Origin: CAZAMT01 sp964486145 | Lineage (GTDB): Bacteria > Bacteroidota > Bacteroidia > Bacteroidales > JAAAOM01 | DNA length: 22,707 bases | Reading direction: 5' to 3' | Assembly: GCA_964486145.1 (NCBI GenBank) | Contig: CAZAMT010000032.1 | Coordinates: 1 to 22,707 of the forward strand | Shown: positions 14,952 through 22,648 of the stretch, piece by piece | Numbering within the stretch: the first letter of the stretch is position 1 | Layout: the number at the start of each line of letters is the position of its first letter | Position numbers and translations under genes: made by a program | The notes under the pieces: model-generated | What the model was told of the DNA's origin: nothing | The model's input: only the letters and a program-made list of their open reading frames with translations | The model's database searches: none

Positions 14952-15590
14952 TTAATCGATTATTCCATGAGTAAGCGCGTATCTGGTTAATTCGGAATTG
15001 TTTTTTAGTTTCAATTTTTTTAAAATGTTATTGCGATGATTACTGATGGTGTTTTTACTAACATTTAATTTCTTTGCAATGCTTGTTGAACTTTCGCCGT
15101 TTGCAAGAAGACAAACTACCTGAAATTCCCGATCAGTGAGGTATTCGTGCAGTGAATTTTGGTTTCGCTGATTATCGCTCATCCATTCACTCATCATTTC
15201 CATTTGCGAATTGGTAAAATACTTCTTCCCCGTATACACGGTTCGAATGGCATCTATCAAAATTGCGGGTTCTGATTCTTTATTAATAAATGCTGATGCT
15301 CCGTTTCTGAAAAAACGCAGTGCATAGCTCTCTTCCGAATTCATGGTAAAGATGATGACCGGTAAATCAGGACGAAATTTTTTTACATCTTTAAGCACAT
15401 CCATCGCATCTCTACCTGGCATAGATACATCAAGAAGAGCCACATCAAAAACCATTTCCCTGACGATTTTAATCAACTCATTGCCATTTTTGCATTCTGC
15501 AATCACTTCCAGGTCCGTGGTTTCATCAAATATCAGTTGTAAACCTGTGCGTACAACTGCGTGATCATCAGCAAGTGCAATCCTTATCAT
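14952..15590 (-). CDS. LuxR/NarL-family response regulator
   Basis: The 212-aa protein has a receiver domain (1-120) with acidic pair Asp8-Asp9, phosphoacceptor Asp54 in ALLDVSMPG, Thr82 and Lys104, and a C-terminal LuxR-type helix-turn-helix (about 145-212: LTDREFQVVCLLANGESSTS... NVSKNTISNHRNNILKKL). It is a transcription factor activated by phosphorylation, presumably by the kinase encoded 11 bases downstream. The start is ATG at 15590. The gene is divergent from the phytase gene across a 305-base region that contains two short palindromes, so it may control its own operon, the phytase, or both; that part is inference. Confidence 0.93.
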   Translation of the reverse strand: MIRIALADDHAVVRTGLQLIFDETTDLEVIAECKNGNELIKIVREMVFDVALLDVSMPGRDAMDVLKDVKKFRPDLPVIIFTMNSEESYALRFFRNGASAFINKESEPAILIDAIRTVYTGKKYFTNSQMEMMSEWMSDNQRNQNSLHEYLTDREFQVVCLLANGESSTSIAKKLNVSKNTISNHRNNILKKLKLKNNSELTRYALTHGIID

Positions 15591-15895
15591 GGCGTTTTAA
15601 CTTCCTTTCTTTTCATCGAGAAAATTACATATAATCATGCTATATAAATTCATTGTTTCTTTAAGAAATTGTTAATTATTTATCTTCTTTTGCCTGAATG
15701 TTAATTTGTTAGATATCATTTACCAAGAAGCATAAAACCAATGATACGTTGAACCGGGCACGCTGTTTTTGTCCGTAGAAATACGAATATTCTTGCAATG
15801 GTTCGATAGTACAAAGTACTATTTAAAAATTATGGGTTTGGCTATTGTGTATAGTTTGCTTAAGAAGTATTATTGGATTTTAAATTAAAAACGAT
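15591..15895. promoter_or_regulatory. Divergent intergenic region between the response regulator and phytase genes
   Basis: This 305-base AT-rich stretch has no ORF of useful size and must hold the promoters of both divergent genes. No exact TAnnTTTG element was found on either strand; TATAGTTTG, about 40 bases before the phytase ATG, is a one-base-longer variant. Two perfect interrupted palindromes stand out: TTTCTT-T-AAGAAA at 15656-15668, nearer the regulator gene, and ATAGTAC-AAA-GTACTAT at 15806-15822, nearer the phytase gene. Confidence 0.5.
15806..15822. promoter_or_regulatory. Candidate operator palindrome upstream of the phytase gene
   Basis: Perfect 7-bp arms ATAGTAC and GTACTAT are separated by AAA. 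Dimeric LuxR/NarL-type regulators bind paired heptamers of this size, and such a regulator is encoded next door. The site lies 73 bases before the phytase ATG. No binding data can be inferred from sequence alone. Confidence 0.35.
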
Positions 15896-17035
15896 ATGTT
15901 CAAAAACAAATTAACTCATTTCATTTTCACGTTGGTTTTTATTTTAAGTTGTGATTCAAAGGTATCTAACAATGATGAACATGACATTACAGATACAATC
16001 ATTTATGCCAATGTTGAAACAGAGCCGGTTACATCCAAATATGGAGAAGATGCCGCGGATGATCCGGCTATCTGGGTGCATCCTTCAGAGGCAGACAAGA
16101 GTATAGTTATTGGAACAAATAAGAAGGCCGGTTTATGCGTTTACAATCTGCAAGGGGATGAAATGTATTTCTACCCTGTTGGCAGAGTTAATAATGTTGA
16201 TGTACGATATAATTTTAGATTCGATGATAACAGCAAGATTGATATTGTTGGAGCAAGCAACCGGAGCAAAAATTCAATTATTGTAATGGGTATCGATCCG
16301 GATTCAGGGGAACTCACCGAAGTTGCTGTAAAAGAATTTCCCTCGAAGGTGGATGAAGTTTACGGCTTCTGCTTATATTTCGATCCAGCCTCCGAAAAAC
16401 ATTATGCATTTGTTAACGGGAAAGAAGGACAAATTGAACAGTGGGAATTGTTTGATAATGGCCATCAGCAAATTGATGCGAAAATTGTACGTAATTTAAG
16501 TGTTGACAGCCAGCCCGAAGGAATGGTAGCTGATGATGAACTTGGATATCTGTATGTTGGAGAGGAAATGAAAGGGATATGGAAATTCAGCGCCGGCGCC
16601 AGTCAACCCGCCGACAAAAGTTTTTTGGCTTTGAGTGATACTTCAAATCCGGATATTTCTTACGATATTGAAGGATTGACTATTTATTACGGCTCACAAA
16701 AAAATGGTTACCTGATTGCATCCAGTCAGGGAAATTACAGTTATGCCATTTTTAAAAGAGAAGGTGACAATGCATACATTACAAGTTTTTCCATTAAAGA
16801 TAACATAGTTGACGGCGTGGAAGAAACTGATGGCCTTGAAGTTACAAATGTTTCACTGGGAGAAACATTTCCAAATGGATTGCTGGTCGTTCAGGATGGA
16901 TTCAATTATGACGGCGATACGTTGCTCAACCAGAATTTTAAGTATGTTCGCTGGGAAAAAGTTGCCGGGATAACCCGTCCTGAATTAATCGTTGATCATG
17001 AATTTAGCCTGCGGGCACTCTCAAATACTCAATAA
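15896..17035 (+). CDS. phy: Beta-propeller phytase (3-phytase) lipoprotein
   Basis: The enzyme removes phosphate from phytate (myo-inositol hexakisphosphate), with calcium in the family. The 379-aa product matches Bacillus beta-propeller phytase (PF02333) throughout: DAADDPAIWVHP at 52-63, TNKKAGLCVY at 74-83, NNVDVRYNF at 99-107, ASNRSKNS at 120-127, EVYGFCLYF at 154-162, GKEGQIEQ at 175-182, PEGMVADDELG at 207-217, DIEGLTIYY at 257-265 and GYLIASSQGNYSYAIF at 271-286. Residues known from Bacillus phytase to contact phosphate or calcium have clear counterparts (Lys76/77, Arg123, Lys176, Glu177, Glu208, Glu259, Asp312). A signal with lipobox FILSC (Cys19) predicts a lipoprotein, probably on the outer membrane. 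It is divergent from the two-component operon and converges on the ABC ATPase gene with a 22-base gap. Confidence 0.95.
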   Translation: MFKNKLTHFIFTLVFILSCDSKVSNNDEHDITDTIIYANVETEPVTSKYGEDAADDPAIWVHPSEADKSIVIGTNKKAGLCVYNLQGDEMYFYPVGRVNNVDVRYNFRFDDNSKIDIVGASNRSKNSIIVMGIDPDSGELTEVAVKEFPSKVDEVYGFCLYFDPASEKHYAFVNGKEGQIEQWELFDNGHQQIDAKIVRNLSVDSQPEGMVADDELGYLYVGEEMKGIWKFSAGASQPADKSFLALSDTSNPDISYDIEGLTIYYGSQKNGYLIASSQGNYSYAIFKREGDNAYITSFSIKDNIVDGVEETDGLEVTNVSLGETFPNGLLVVQDGFNYDGDTLLNQNFKYVRWEKVAGITRPELIVDHEFSLRALSNTQ

Positions 17036-17057
17036 ACCGTACCTTTTACACACCACT

Positions 17058-17729
17058 TTACGATTCTACCACTTCGCGATCAACAATTTTACCATCAGAC
17101 ATAATCACCATGCGGTCTGACATATGCGCAAGTTCTCTGTCATGAGTAACAATTACAAACGTTTGATTGAATTCTTTTCGCAATGAAAAAAACAATTCAT
17201 GAAGTTCTTGCTTGTTTTTTGAGTCTAAATTGCCCGATGGTTCATCTGCAAGAATTACTGCCGGGTTATTGATGAGGGCTCTTGCTACAGCTACTCGTTG
17301 TTGCTCACCACCCGATAATTCATTGGGTTTGTGTTCCAAACGGTGATCAACTTTAAGAAAAGAGAGTAACTCCCGTGCCTTGCGCTCAGCATCAATTTTT
17401 GATTTTTTAGCAATATATGCCGGAATACATACATTCTCCAGGGCTGTAAATTCGGGCAACAGATGGTGAAACTGGAATACAAAACCAATATTTAAATTAC
17501 GAAATCGTGAGAGTTGTTTTTCGTTTAATGAATTTACACTGATTTTATTGATTAAAATTTTTCCGGTATCTGGTTCATTTAATGTACCTATGATTTGTAA
17601 CAACGTAGTTTTACCGGCACCACTTGCACCGACAATGGAAACAATTTCGCCTTGATCTATATCGAGGTTGATACCCTTTAGTACCTGTAAATTACCAAAT
17701 GACTTTGTAATATTTTCAGTTTTGATCAT
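17058..17729 (-). CDS. lolD: ABC transporter ATP-binding protein, LolD-like
   Basis: A 223-aa stand-alone ATPase of the MacB/LolD group. It shows Walker A GASGAGKT at 34-41, Q-loop Gln86 (FVFQFHHLLPEF), signature LSGGEQQR at 138-145, Walker B VILADEP at 158-164 with catalytic Glu163, and switch His196 (VTHD). The sequence after Walker A (LLQIIGTLNEPDTG) and the overall length fit LolD, which powers release of lipoproteins from the inner membrane with LolC/E. The permease is not adjacent, so MacB- or FtsE-like partners cannot be excluded. The start is ATG at 17729. It converges on the phytase gene, and the 248 bases upstream hold no recognisable gene. Confidence 0.82.
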   Translation of the reverse strand: MIKTENITKSFGNLQVLKGINLDIDQGEIVSIVGASGAGKTTLLQIIGTLNEPDTGKILINKISVNSLNEKQLSRFRNLNIGFVFQFHHLLPEFTALENVCIPAYIAKKSKIDAERKARELLSFLKVDHRLEHKPNELSGGEQQRVAVARALINNPAVILADEPSGNLDSKNKQELHELFFSLRKEFNQTFVIVTHDRELAHMSDRMVIMSDGKIVDREVVES

Positions 17730-17977
17730 TGCTTTCAGATTTTATATGCCTGAGCGGTAAAAATAGAAAGAATAAATGAGAGTGACAGGCTTGCAAACAA
17801 CGAGGAACTATAAATTTTTGTCAAGGTAACCGCCAATGATAACATGTAGTCATAGCCGATAAGGATTTTAGTGGTTTATGAAGGTTTGTAGCCCGCTTCA
17901 ACTTTTTGTGTGTCTTGATAGATAGTTCGCCCGCAATCACTTACTGGCCATACCGCGAAACGTAAAGGAAAGGTTTC

Positions 17978-18919
17978 CTATCCTCTATACAACAGGATGA
18001 TGTAGGCAACGTAAACCAAAAAAAGCAAAAGACCTTTCCAACGTTTCAAAATACCACCTTTCAAAGGTAATATAAGTAAAAACAACAGTACTGAAATTCC
18101 AAGCATCCAGTAAATATCAACAAATACCAGATTTTGGTTTACGGGAATAGCAGTTAGCATTCCGGTAACACCCAAAACACCAAAAATATTGAATATGTTT
18201 GAGCCAATAATGTTACCTATAGAAATATCCGATTCCTTTTTCAGGGCAGCTATACCAGAGGTTGCGAGCTCAGGAACGCTTGTGCCGAAGGCAATAAGGG
18301 AGACAGAGATGACCCGCTCACTGACTCCCATTCGTATTGCAATGCTGGAAGCTCCTTCCACAAGCCAGTTGGCTCCAAACACCAGCCCGGTGGCTGATAG
18401 GACAAGGATTACCAATGCCTGCCAAAGTGGTATAAGTTTTTCGTTTTTTTCCTCCAGTAGCAAAGCTTTGTCTTTTCTTCGGGAACGTATAATGGATAAA
18501 GTGATAAATACTATGAGCAAAACAAAAAAGAGTAACCCTTCAAAAAAGTTTAGCTCTAAATTAATGGTAAATAAATAGAGTAATATAGAGGCTATCATCA
18601 TAATGGGCCAGTCTATTTTCAATGAATTGCTTCTTACCGGAATGGGAAGAATCATTGCTGAAACCGCCAGTACAAGTGCAATGTTTGAAATATTTGATCC
18701 CACAACATTGCCAACTGATATATCCGGATGACCTGCTAATGCCGCATTCACACTCACAATAAGTTCCGGTGCAGATGTTCCGAAAGAAACAACAGTTACA
18801 CCAATGACAAGCCGTGATACTTTTAAATACTGCGCGAGCTGAACCCCTCCCTTAACCAAATAATGACCGCTGAATAACAGAACACCCAATCCTGCAATTA
18901 ATCGCAAAAAATCTAACAT
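17978..18919 (-). CDS. Na+/Ca2+ antiporter, CaCA family (YrbG-like)
   Basis: The 313-aa inner-membrane protein has the two inverted alpha repeats that define CaCA exchangers: alpha-1 GTSAPELIVSVNAA...GNVVGSNISNI (47-80) and alpha-2 GTSVPELATSGIAALK...IGNIIGSNIFNI (212-245). The ion-binding glutamates are about Glu52 and Glu217, and both repeats are complete. About ten hydrophobic helices surround a short charged loop (146-162: SRRKDKALLLEEKNEKL). It should exchange calcium for sodium across the inner membrane. The start is ATG at 18919, 28 bases after the tatA stop, so it is probably co-transcribed with tatA. Confidence 0.92.
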   Translation of the reverse strand: MLDFLRLIAGLGVLLFSGHYLVKGGVQLAQYLKVSRLVIGVTVVSFGTSAPELIVSVNAALAGHPDISVGNVVGSNISNIALVLAVSAMILPIPVRSNSLKIDWPIMMIASILLYLFTINLELNFFEGLLFFVLLIVFITLSIIRSRRKDKALLLEEKNEKLIPLWQALVILVLSATGLVFGANWLVEGASSIAIRMGVSERVISVSLIAFGTSVPELATSGIAALKKESDISIGNIIGSNIFNIFGVLGVTGMLTAIPVNQNLVFVDIYWMLGISVLLFLLILPLKGGILKRWKGLLLFLVYVAYIILLYRG

Positions 18920-18947
18920 ATCAGTGGATTAAACGAATACGGATGTC

Positions 18948-19172
18948 TTATTTACGCAATTTATCCTCGATATCTTTTATATCTTTGCCGATATCTCCCG
19001 TATTGTTATTTATTTCCTTTTTTATTTCATCGGTGGCCTTTCTGAATTCGTTCATCCCTTTTCCTATGCCTCGTGCTACTTCGGGAATCTTTTTCGCTCC
19101 GAACAGAAGCAATACCACCACCATAACTATAAAAATTTCAGGGCCGCTTATAAATAATATTGTTGTTAACAT
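18948..19172 (-). CDS. tatA: Twin-arginine translocase subunit TatA
   Basis: This 74-aa protein has the TatA/E layout: a short periplasmic N-terminus, one transmembrane helix (about 8-24), the hinge motif FGAKKIP (24-30), an amphipathic helix (VARGIGKGMNEFRKATDE, 32-49), and a charged tail. It forms the pore part of the Tat system, which exports folded proteins. No tatC is present in the window. A Tat client with lipobox is encoded at 907-1380. The gene starts just after the secDF terminator and has its own -7 promoter element 16 bases upstream of the ATG. Confidence 0.93.
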   Translation of the reverse strand: MLTTILFISGPEIFIVMVVVLLLFGAKKIPEVARGIGKGMNEFRKATDEIKKEINNNTGDIGKDIKDIEDKLRK

Positions 19173-19188
19173 ATTCTTATCTTTTTAG

Positions 19189-19196
19189 CAAATATA
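19189..19196 (-). promoter_or_regulatory. Candidate -7 promoter element for tatA and the antiporter
   Basis: On the - strand this reads TATATTTG, an exact TAnnTTTG match located between the secDF terminator hairpin and the tatA ATG (19172), with 16 bases in between. The position implies a very short leader. The terminator immediately upstream makes an independent promoter necessary here. Confidence 0.5.
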
Positions 19197-19198
19197 AT

Positions 19199-19229
19199 AA
19201 AAAAGCCCTAACGAAATGCCAGGGCTTTT
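19199..19229 (-). terminator. Rho-independent terminator of secDF
   Basis: On the - strand AAAAGCCCT and AGGGCTTTT pair over 9 bases around an 11-base loop and are followed by a T run (TTTTTTATT). It lies about 20 bases after the secDF stop codon at 19249. Confidence 0.88.
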
Positions 19230-19248
19230 ATCTGCGGATAAAATATTT

Positions 19249-22200
19249 TTAAGTTCTTTTTTTACCTTTTAAAACCCTCTTATCTACTTGTTTTACAGTA
19301 TCATAAACAACCGGCGTTGCTATAAACAGGGATGAATACGTACCTACAATAACACCGATGAGCAGTGCAAAAGTAAATCCACGGATTACTTCCCCACCAA
19401 AAAGGAATATGGTAAGCAACACTACAAACGTACTTAATGATGTACTAAATGTACGACTCAGTGTACTGTTCAAAGCGCTGTTCATAATCTCTGTTCTGTC
19501 GTGTTTTGGATGAAGCTGCAAAAATTCCCGGATGCGGTCAAATACAACTACCGTGTCGTTAATTGAATAACCAACAACGGTTAATATGGCCGCGATGAAC
19601 GCCTGGTCAATCTCCAGCGAGAACGGAAGAATTCCATAAAACAACGAAAATATCCCCAATACAAGCAGTGCATCATGAATAAGGGCTGCCACAGCTCCCA
19701 AACCATACTGCCAGTTTTTAAAACGAATGAGTATGTACAAGAATACAACGATTAGAGAAAACAAAATTGCATAAACGGCCTGTATTTTTATATCATCGGC
19801 AATGGTTGGACCAACTTTTTGGGAACTCACTCTGTAATCACTAAGGAATTCTTCTTTGGACACATCATCATCCAGAAGTGGTTTCAAACCCATATACAGT
19901 ATTTCTTCAACTTCTGAATCAATTTCGGGTTCTGATTCTTCAATTCTGTATTTTGTAATGATTTTCACCTGATTATCCTGCCCAAAAATTTTCACCTCCG
20001 GTGCCTGGCCAAAGTCATCTGCAAGCATATTTTGGATATCAACTGTATTCACGGATTCGTCAAACCGCACAACATAGGTTCGTCCACCGGTAAAGTCAAC
20101 TCCATAGTTTAGCCCTCGTAGTGCAAGTGAGGTAATTCCTGCAGCAATTATTAGTCCGGAAATAACGTAAAATATTTTCCTGTTATGGATAAATCTTACC
20201 TTGGTGTTTTTAAATGCATTGTTTGTAATTTTGGTTGCAAAAGTAAGGTTGTATCCTTTTTTCAGGAAATGTTCAAAAATAAGCCGGGTGATAAAGATGG
20301 CTGAAAATAAGGATGTTCCAATACCGATTAACAATGTAGTTGCAAAACCTTTGATTGGTCCGGTACCAAAAAGGAAGAGGATAAGCGCAGTTAACAGGGT
20401 GGTAACGTTTGCATCAATAATTGCCGAGTAAGCATTTTTATAACCATCTGCAACTGCAAGTTTGCCGCCCTTTCCTGCCGCTAATTCTTCACGAATTCGT
20501 TCATAAATAAGCACGTTTGCATCAACTGACATACCGATTGTTAGCACAATACCGGCGATTCCCGGCAATGTAAGCACCGCACCCAACGATGCAAGCACGC
20601 CAATCAACAGGAACATGTTTGACAGTAGCGCGATATCTGCAACAACACCTGCCCTTCGGCTGTAATAAAATACCATGTACATTAAAATTACCAGAAAAGC
20701 TATCAGGAATGAATTGAGACCATCGCTGATGGCTTCCTGACCAAGGGAAGGCCCAACAATAGCTTCTTGTATAATTCTTGCGGGAGCCGGCATTTTACCG
20801 GATTCGAGAATGTTGGCCAGGTCATTTGCTTCTTCCTGGTTAAAATTACCTGTTATACGTGTGTTCCCGCCTTTAATTTCTTCACTTACCCTGGCCGATG
20901 ATCGTACATAATCGTCAAGAACAACGGCTATGAAACGGTGTGGTGTCTGGCTGGAAGCATCCCTTGTCATTCGGGCCCAGGTTTTAGCTCCCTGGGTATT
21001 CATGGACATATTCACTTCCACTTCGTTGCTAAACTGAGCCAGTCCTACCCGGGCGTTTGTAATCACATCTCCATCGAGTGGTGGTTCACCATCACGGCTG
21101 CTTACCTTAATGGCGTGCAATTCATAAAACTCATCTCCTTCGATGTACTTTGACGGGGATGCATCCCAAAAGAATTTCACATCCCTGGGGAAAGCGGCCA
21201 TCACCTGCTTCATATTCAGGTATTCATTCACTTTGCCTGTATCACGATAGTGTGCAAATCCAACGGCCGATCCGTCAATGAGCTGGCCATCTCTTGATTG
21301 GAGTGGTTTCAAATAACGGAACAACGGATAATCTGCGAATACATCTGCTCCGGGAGCTTCAGTTGTGTCGGCTGTAGCGGTATCACTTTCAATTTGATCC
21401 AACAAAGAAATGGCTGATGTATCTTCCGGTTGTTCTTCTTCCAGGCCGGGAGTTTCATCTTGTGCTGCCACATCTGATGCTTCCGCGGTTACATCTGCTT
21501 GCGATGCCCTTTCACGGGCCTGTTCAATTTCTTTTATGACTTCGTTGGCTTCCAGAAGGTTCGGATAAAGTTCAGAATTCAGGTATGTTTCCCAGAACTC
21601 TAAGTTTGCGGTTCCTTCAAGCAGTTTTCGCACACGTTCGGGATCTTTTACGCCGGGAAGTTCGACAAGAATCCTTCCGCTGGTTTCCAGTTGCTGAATA
21701 TTGGGCTGTGTAACACCAAACCGGTCGATACGGCTACGAAGAATATTAAACGAATTGTCGATGGCTGCTTTTGTGCGAGACCTGATCACACTGAGCACTT
21801 CTTCGTTGGTTGAATTAAAGCTTATTTCATCCCTTAGTTCCGGAGTATTAAAAATGGCGGCTAATCGCCCGTTGGGATCAATTTCTTCAAATGATTCACC
21901 AAAAAGGGTTACAAAATCAGACTGGCTGTTTCGTTGTTTTTGGTTGGCCAGAGCAAGGGCCTGCTGAAACGTGGTATCCTGGCTGTTGTTTGCCATTGTG
22001 CGAATGATATCTACTACAGAAACCTCTAAAATAACATTCATCCCACCTTTGAGGTCAAGGCCAAGATTCAATTCCCTTTCCTGCACTTGTCGGTAAGTAA
22101 AACTGGCAATACCAATATTGTAAACTTCCTGACCTCCAATAGAATCAAGATAAGTTAGTTCTTTGGCAAGATTACCATCGGCAAATTCGCGTGCATCCTG

Positions 22201-22296
22201 TTTAATTTTCCAGGAAACGAAGGTAAATGAAAGTTGGTATAAACTCGCGATTGCAAATAAAACGGCAACAACGATGATCGCTCCTTTGTTATGCAT
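19249..22296 (-). CDS. secDF: Fused protein translocase subunit SecDF
   Basis: SecD and SecF use the proton gradient to help complete Sec-dependent export. Here both are one 1015-aa protein, as is usual in Bacteroidota. The SecD half has a first helix (6-27), the motif LGLDLKGGMNVILE (78-91), a large periplasmic domain, and helices with TIGMSVDANVLIYERIREEL (586-605). The SecF half starts at about 700 and shows LNYGVDFTGGRTYVVRF (729-745), VGPTIADDI (828-836) and VVGYSINDTVVVFDRIRE (907-924). The conserved aspartates in these blocks (Asp592, Asp914) are present. Residues 262-320 form an acidic, Ala/Thr-rich linker inside the periplasmic domain that looks disordered. The start is ATG at 22296. 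The gene stands alone between its promoter and terminator. Confidence 0.95.
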   Translation of the reverse strand: MHNKGAIIVVAVLFAIASLYQLSFTFVSWKIKQDAREFADGNLAKELTYLDSIGGQEVYNIGIASFTYRQVQERELNLGLDLKGGMNVILEVSVVDIIRTMANNSQDTTFQQALALANQKQRNSQSDFVTLFGESFEEIDPNGRLAAIFNTPELRDEISFNSTNEEVLSVIRSRTKAAIDNSFNILRSRIDRFGVTQPNIQQLETSGRILVELPGVKDPERVRKLLEGTANLEFWETYLNSELYPNLLEANEVIKEIEQARERASQADVTAEASDVAAQDETPGLEEEQPEDTSAISLLDQIESDTATADTTEAPGADVFADYPLFRYLKPLQSRDGQLIDGSAVGFAHYRDTGKVNEYLNMKQVMAAFPRDVKFFWDASPSKYIEGDEFYELHAIKVSSRDGEPPLDGDVITNARVGLAQFSNEVEVNMSMNTQGAKTWARMTRDASSQTPHRFIAVVLDDYVRSSARVSEEIKGGNTRITGNFNQEEANDLANILESGKMPAPARIIQEAIVGPSLGQEAISDGLNSFLIAFLVILMYMVFYYSRRAGVVADIALLSNMFLLIGVLASLGAVLTLPGIAGIVLTIGMSVDANVLIYERIREELAAGKGGKLAVADGYKNAYSAIIDANVTTLLTALILFLFGTGPIKGFATTLLIGIGTSLFSAIFITRLIFEHFLKKGYNLTFATKITNNAFKNTKVRFIHNRKIFYVISGLIIAAGITSLALRGLNYGVDFTGGRTYVVRFDESVNTVDIQNMLADDFGQAPEVKIFGQDNQVKIITKYRIEESEPEIDSEVEEILYMGLKPLLDDDVSKEEFLSDYRVSSQKVGPTIADDIKIQAVYAILFSLIVVFLYILIRFKNWQYGLGAVAALIHDALLVLGIFSLFYGILPFSLEIDQAFIAAILTVVGYSINDTVVVFDRIREFLQLHPKHDRTEIMNSALNSTLSRTFSTSLSTFVVLLTIFLFGGEVIRGFTFALLIGVIVGTYSSLFIATPVVYDTVKQVDKRVLKGKKRT

Positions 22297-22343
22297 TTCA
22301 AAATTTTATTTTAAATATTTATAAATAAGTCTATTGTATTTTA

Positions 22344-22358
22344 ATTTGCCGGGCAAAT
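22344..22358. promoter_or_regulatory. Interrupted palindrome overlapping the secDF promoter
   Basis: ATTTGCC-G-GGCAAAT is a perfect 7+1+7 palindrome. It overlaps the -7 element of secDF at 22354-22358 and would cover the transcription start, a position suited to a repressor site. No regulator is suggested by the window. Confidence 0.35.
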
Positions 22359-22361
22359 ATA
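22354..22361 (-). promoter_or_regulatory. Candidate -7 promoter element for secDF
   Basis: On the - strand this reads TATATTTG, an exact TAnnTTTG match, 57 bases before the secDF ATG. The -33 region is A/T-rich without a clear TTTG. Confidence 0.45.
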
Positions 22362-22586
22362 TTAATAATTTTTTTACTTACTTCAGAATGCGAATATTAA
22401 TACTAATCAAGCATAAAATTCATTTCAAAAGGCGCTGAACTACGACAATTTATGAGTAGCTTCATTTGAATTAACCATTGTCCTGTACCTGTATTTCATA
22501 TATCATGGCTTTTACCTTATCCAATTGATTTATTCTGGACAAAAAAGTATGACAGGTACTGAAATTCGCAGAATAGACTGATGTGT

Positions 22587-22623
22587 TTAAAAAAATGCGA
22601 ATTCAATCATTGAACCCGCATTT
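22587..22623 (-). terminator. Rho-independent terminator of the gene entering from the right edge
   Basis: On the - strand AAATGCG and CGCATTT pair, then after a GG/TT internal mismatch TTCAA/TTGAA continues to a small loop. The stem is followed by seven T. It lies about 26 bases after the stop codon at 22649-22651. Confidence 0.8.
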
Positions 22624-22648
22624 ACAATAAGCATTCATACCGGCTTTA

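Larger units (their letters stand above)
22297..22586. other. Intergenic region upstream of secDF
   Basis: Apart from the secDF promoter element and the palindrome on it, no ORF of useful length, RNA gene or repeat was found in this AT-rich stretch. It ends at the terminator of the next - strand gene. Confidence 0.5.

Noticed and set aside
17730..17977. Search for a small gene in the gap between the ABC ATPase and the antiporter
   Set aside because: Only frames of about 15 codons without similarity or signals were seen.
18189..18578. 129-codon + strand open frame opposite the Na+/Ca2+ antiporter
   Set aside because: Antisense to the conserved alpha-repeat region; no recognisable domain and no promoter.
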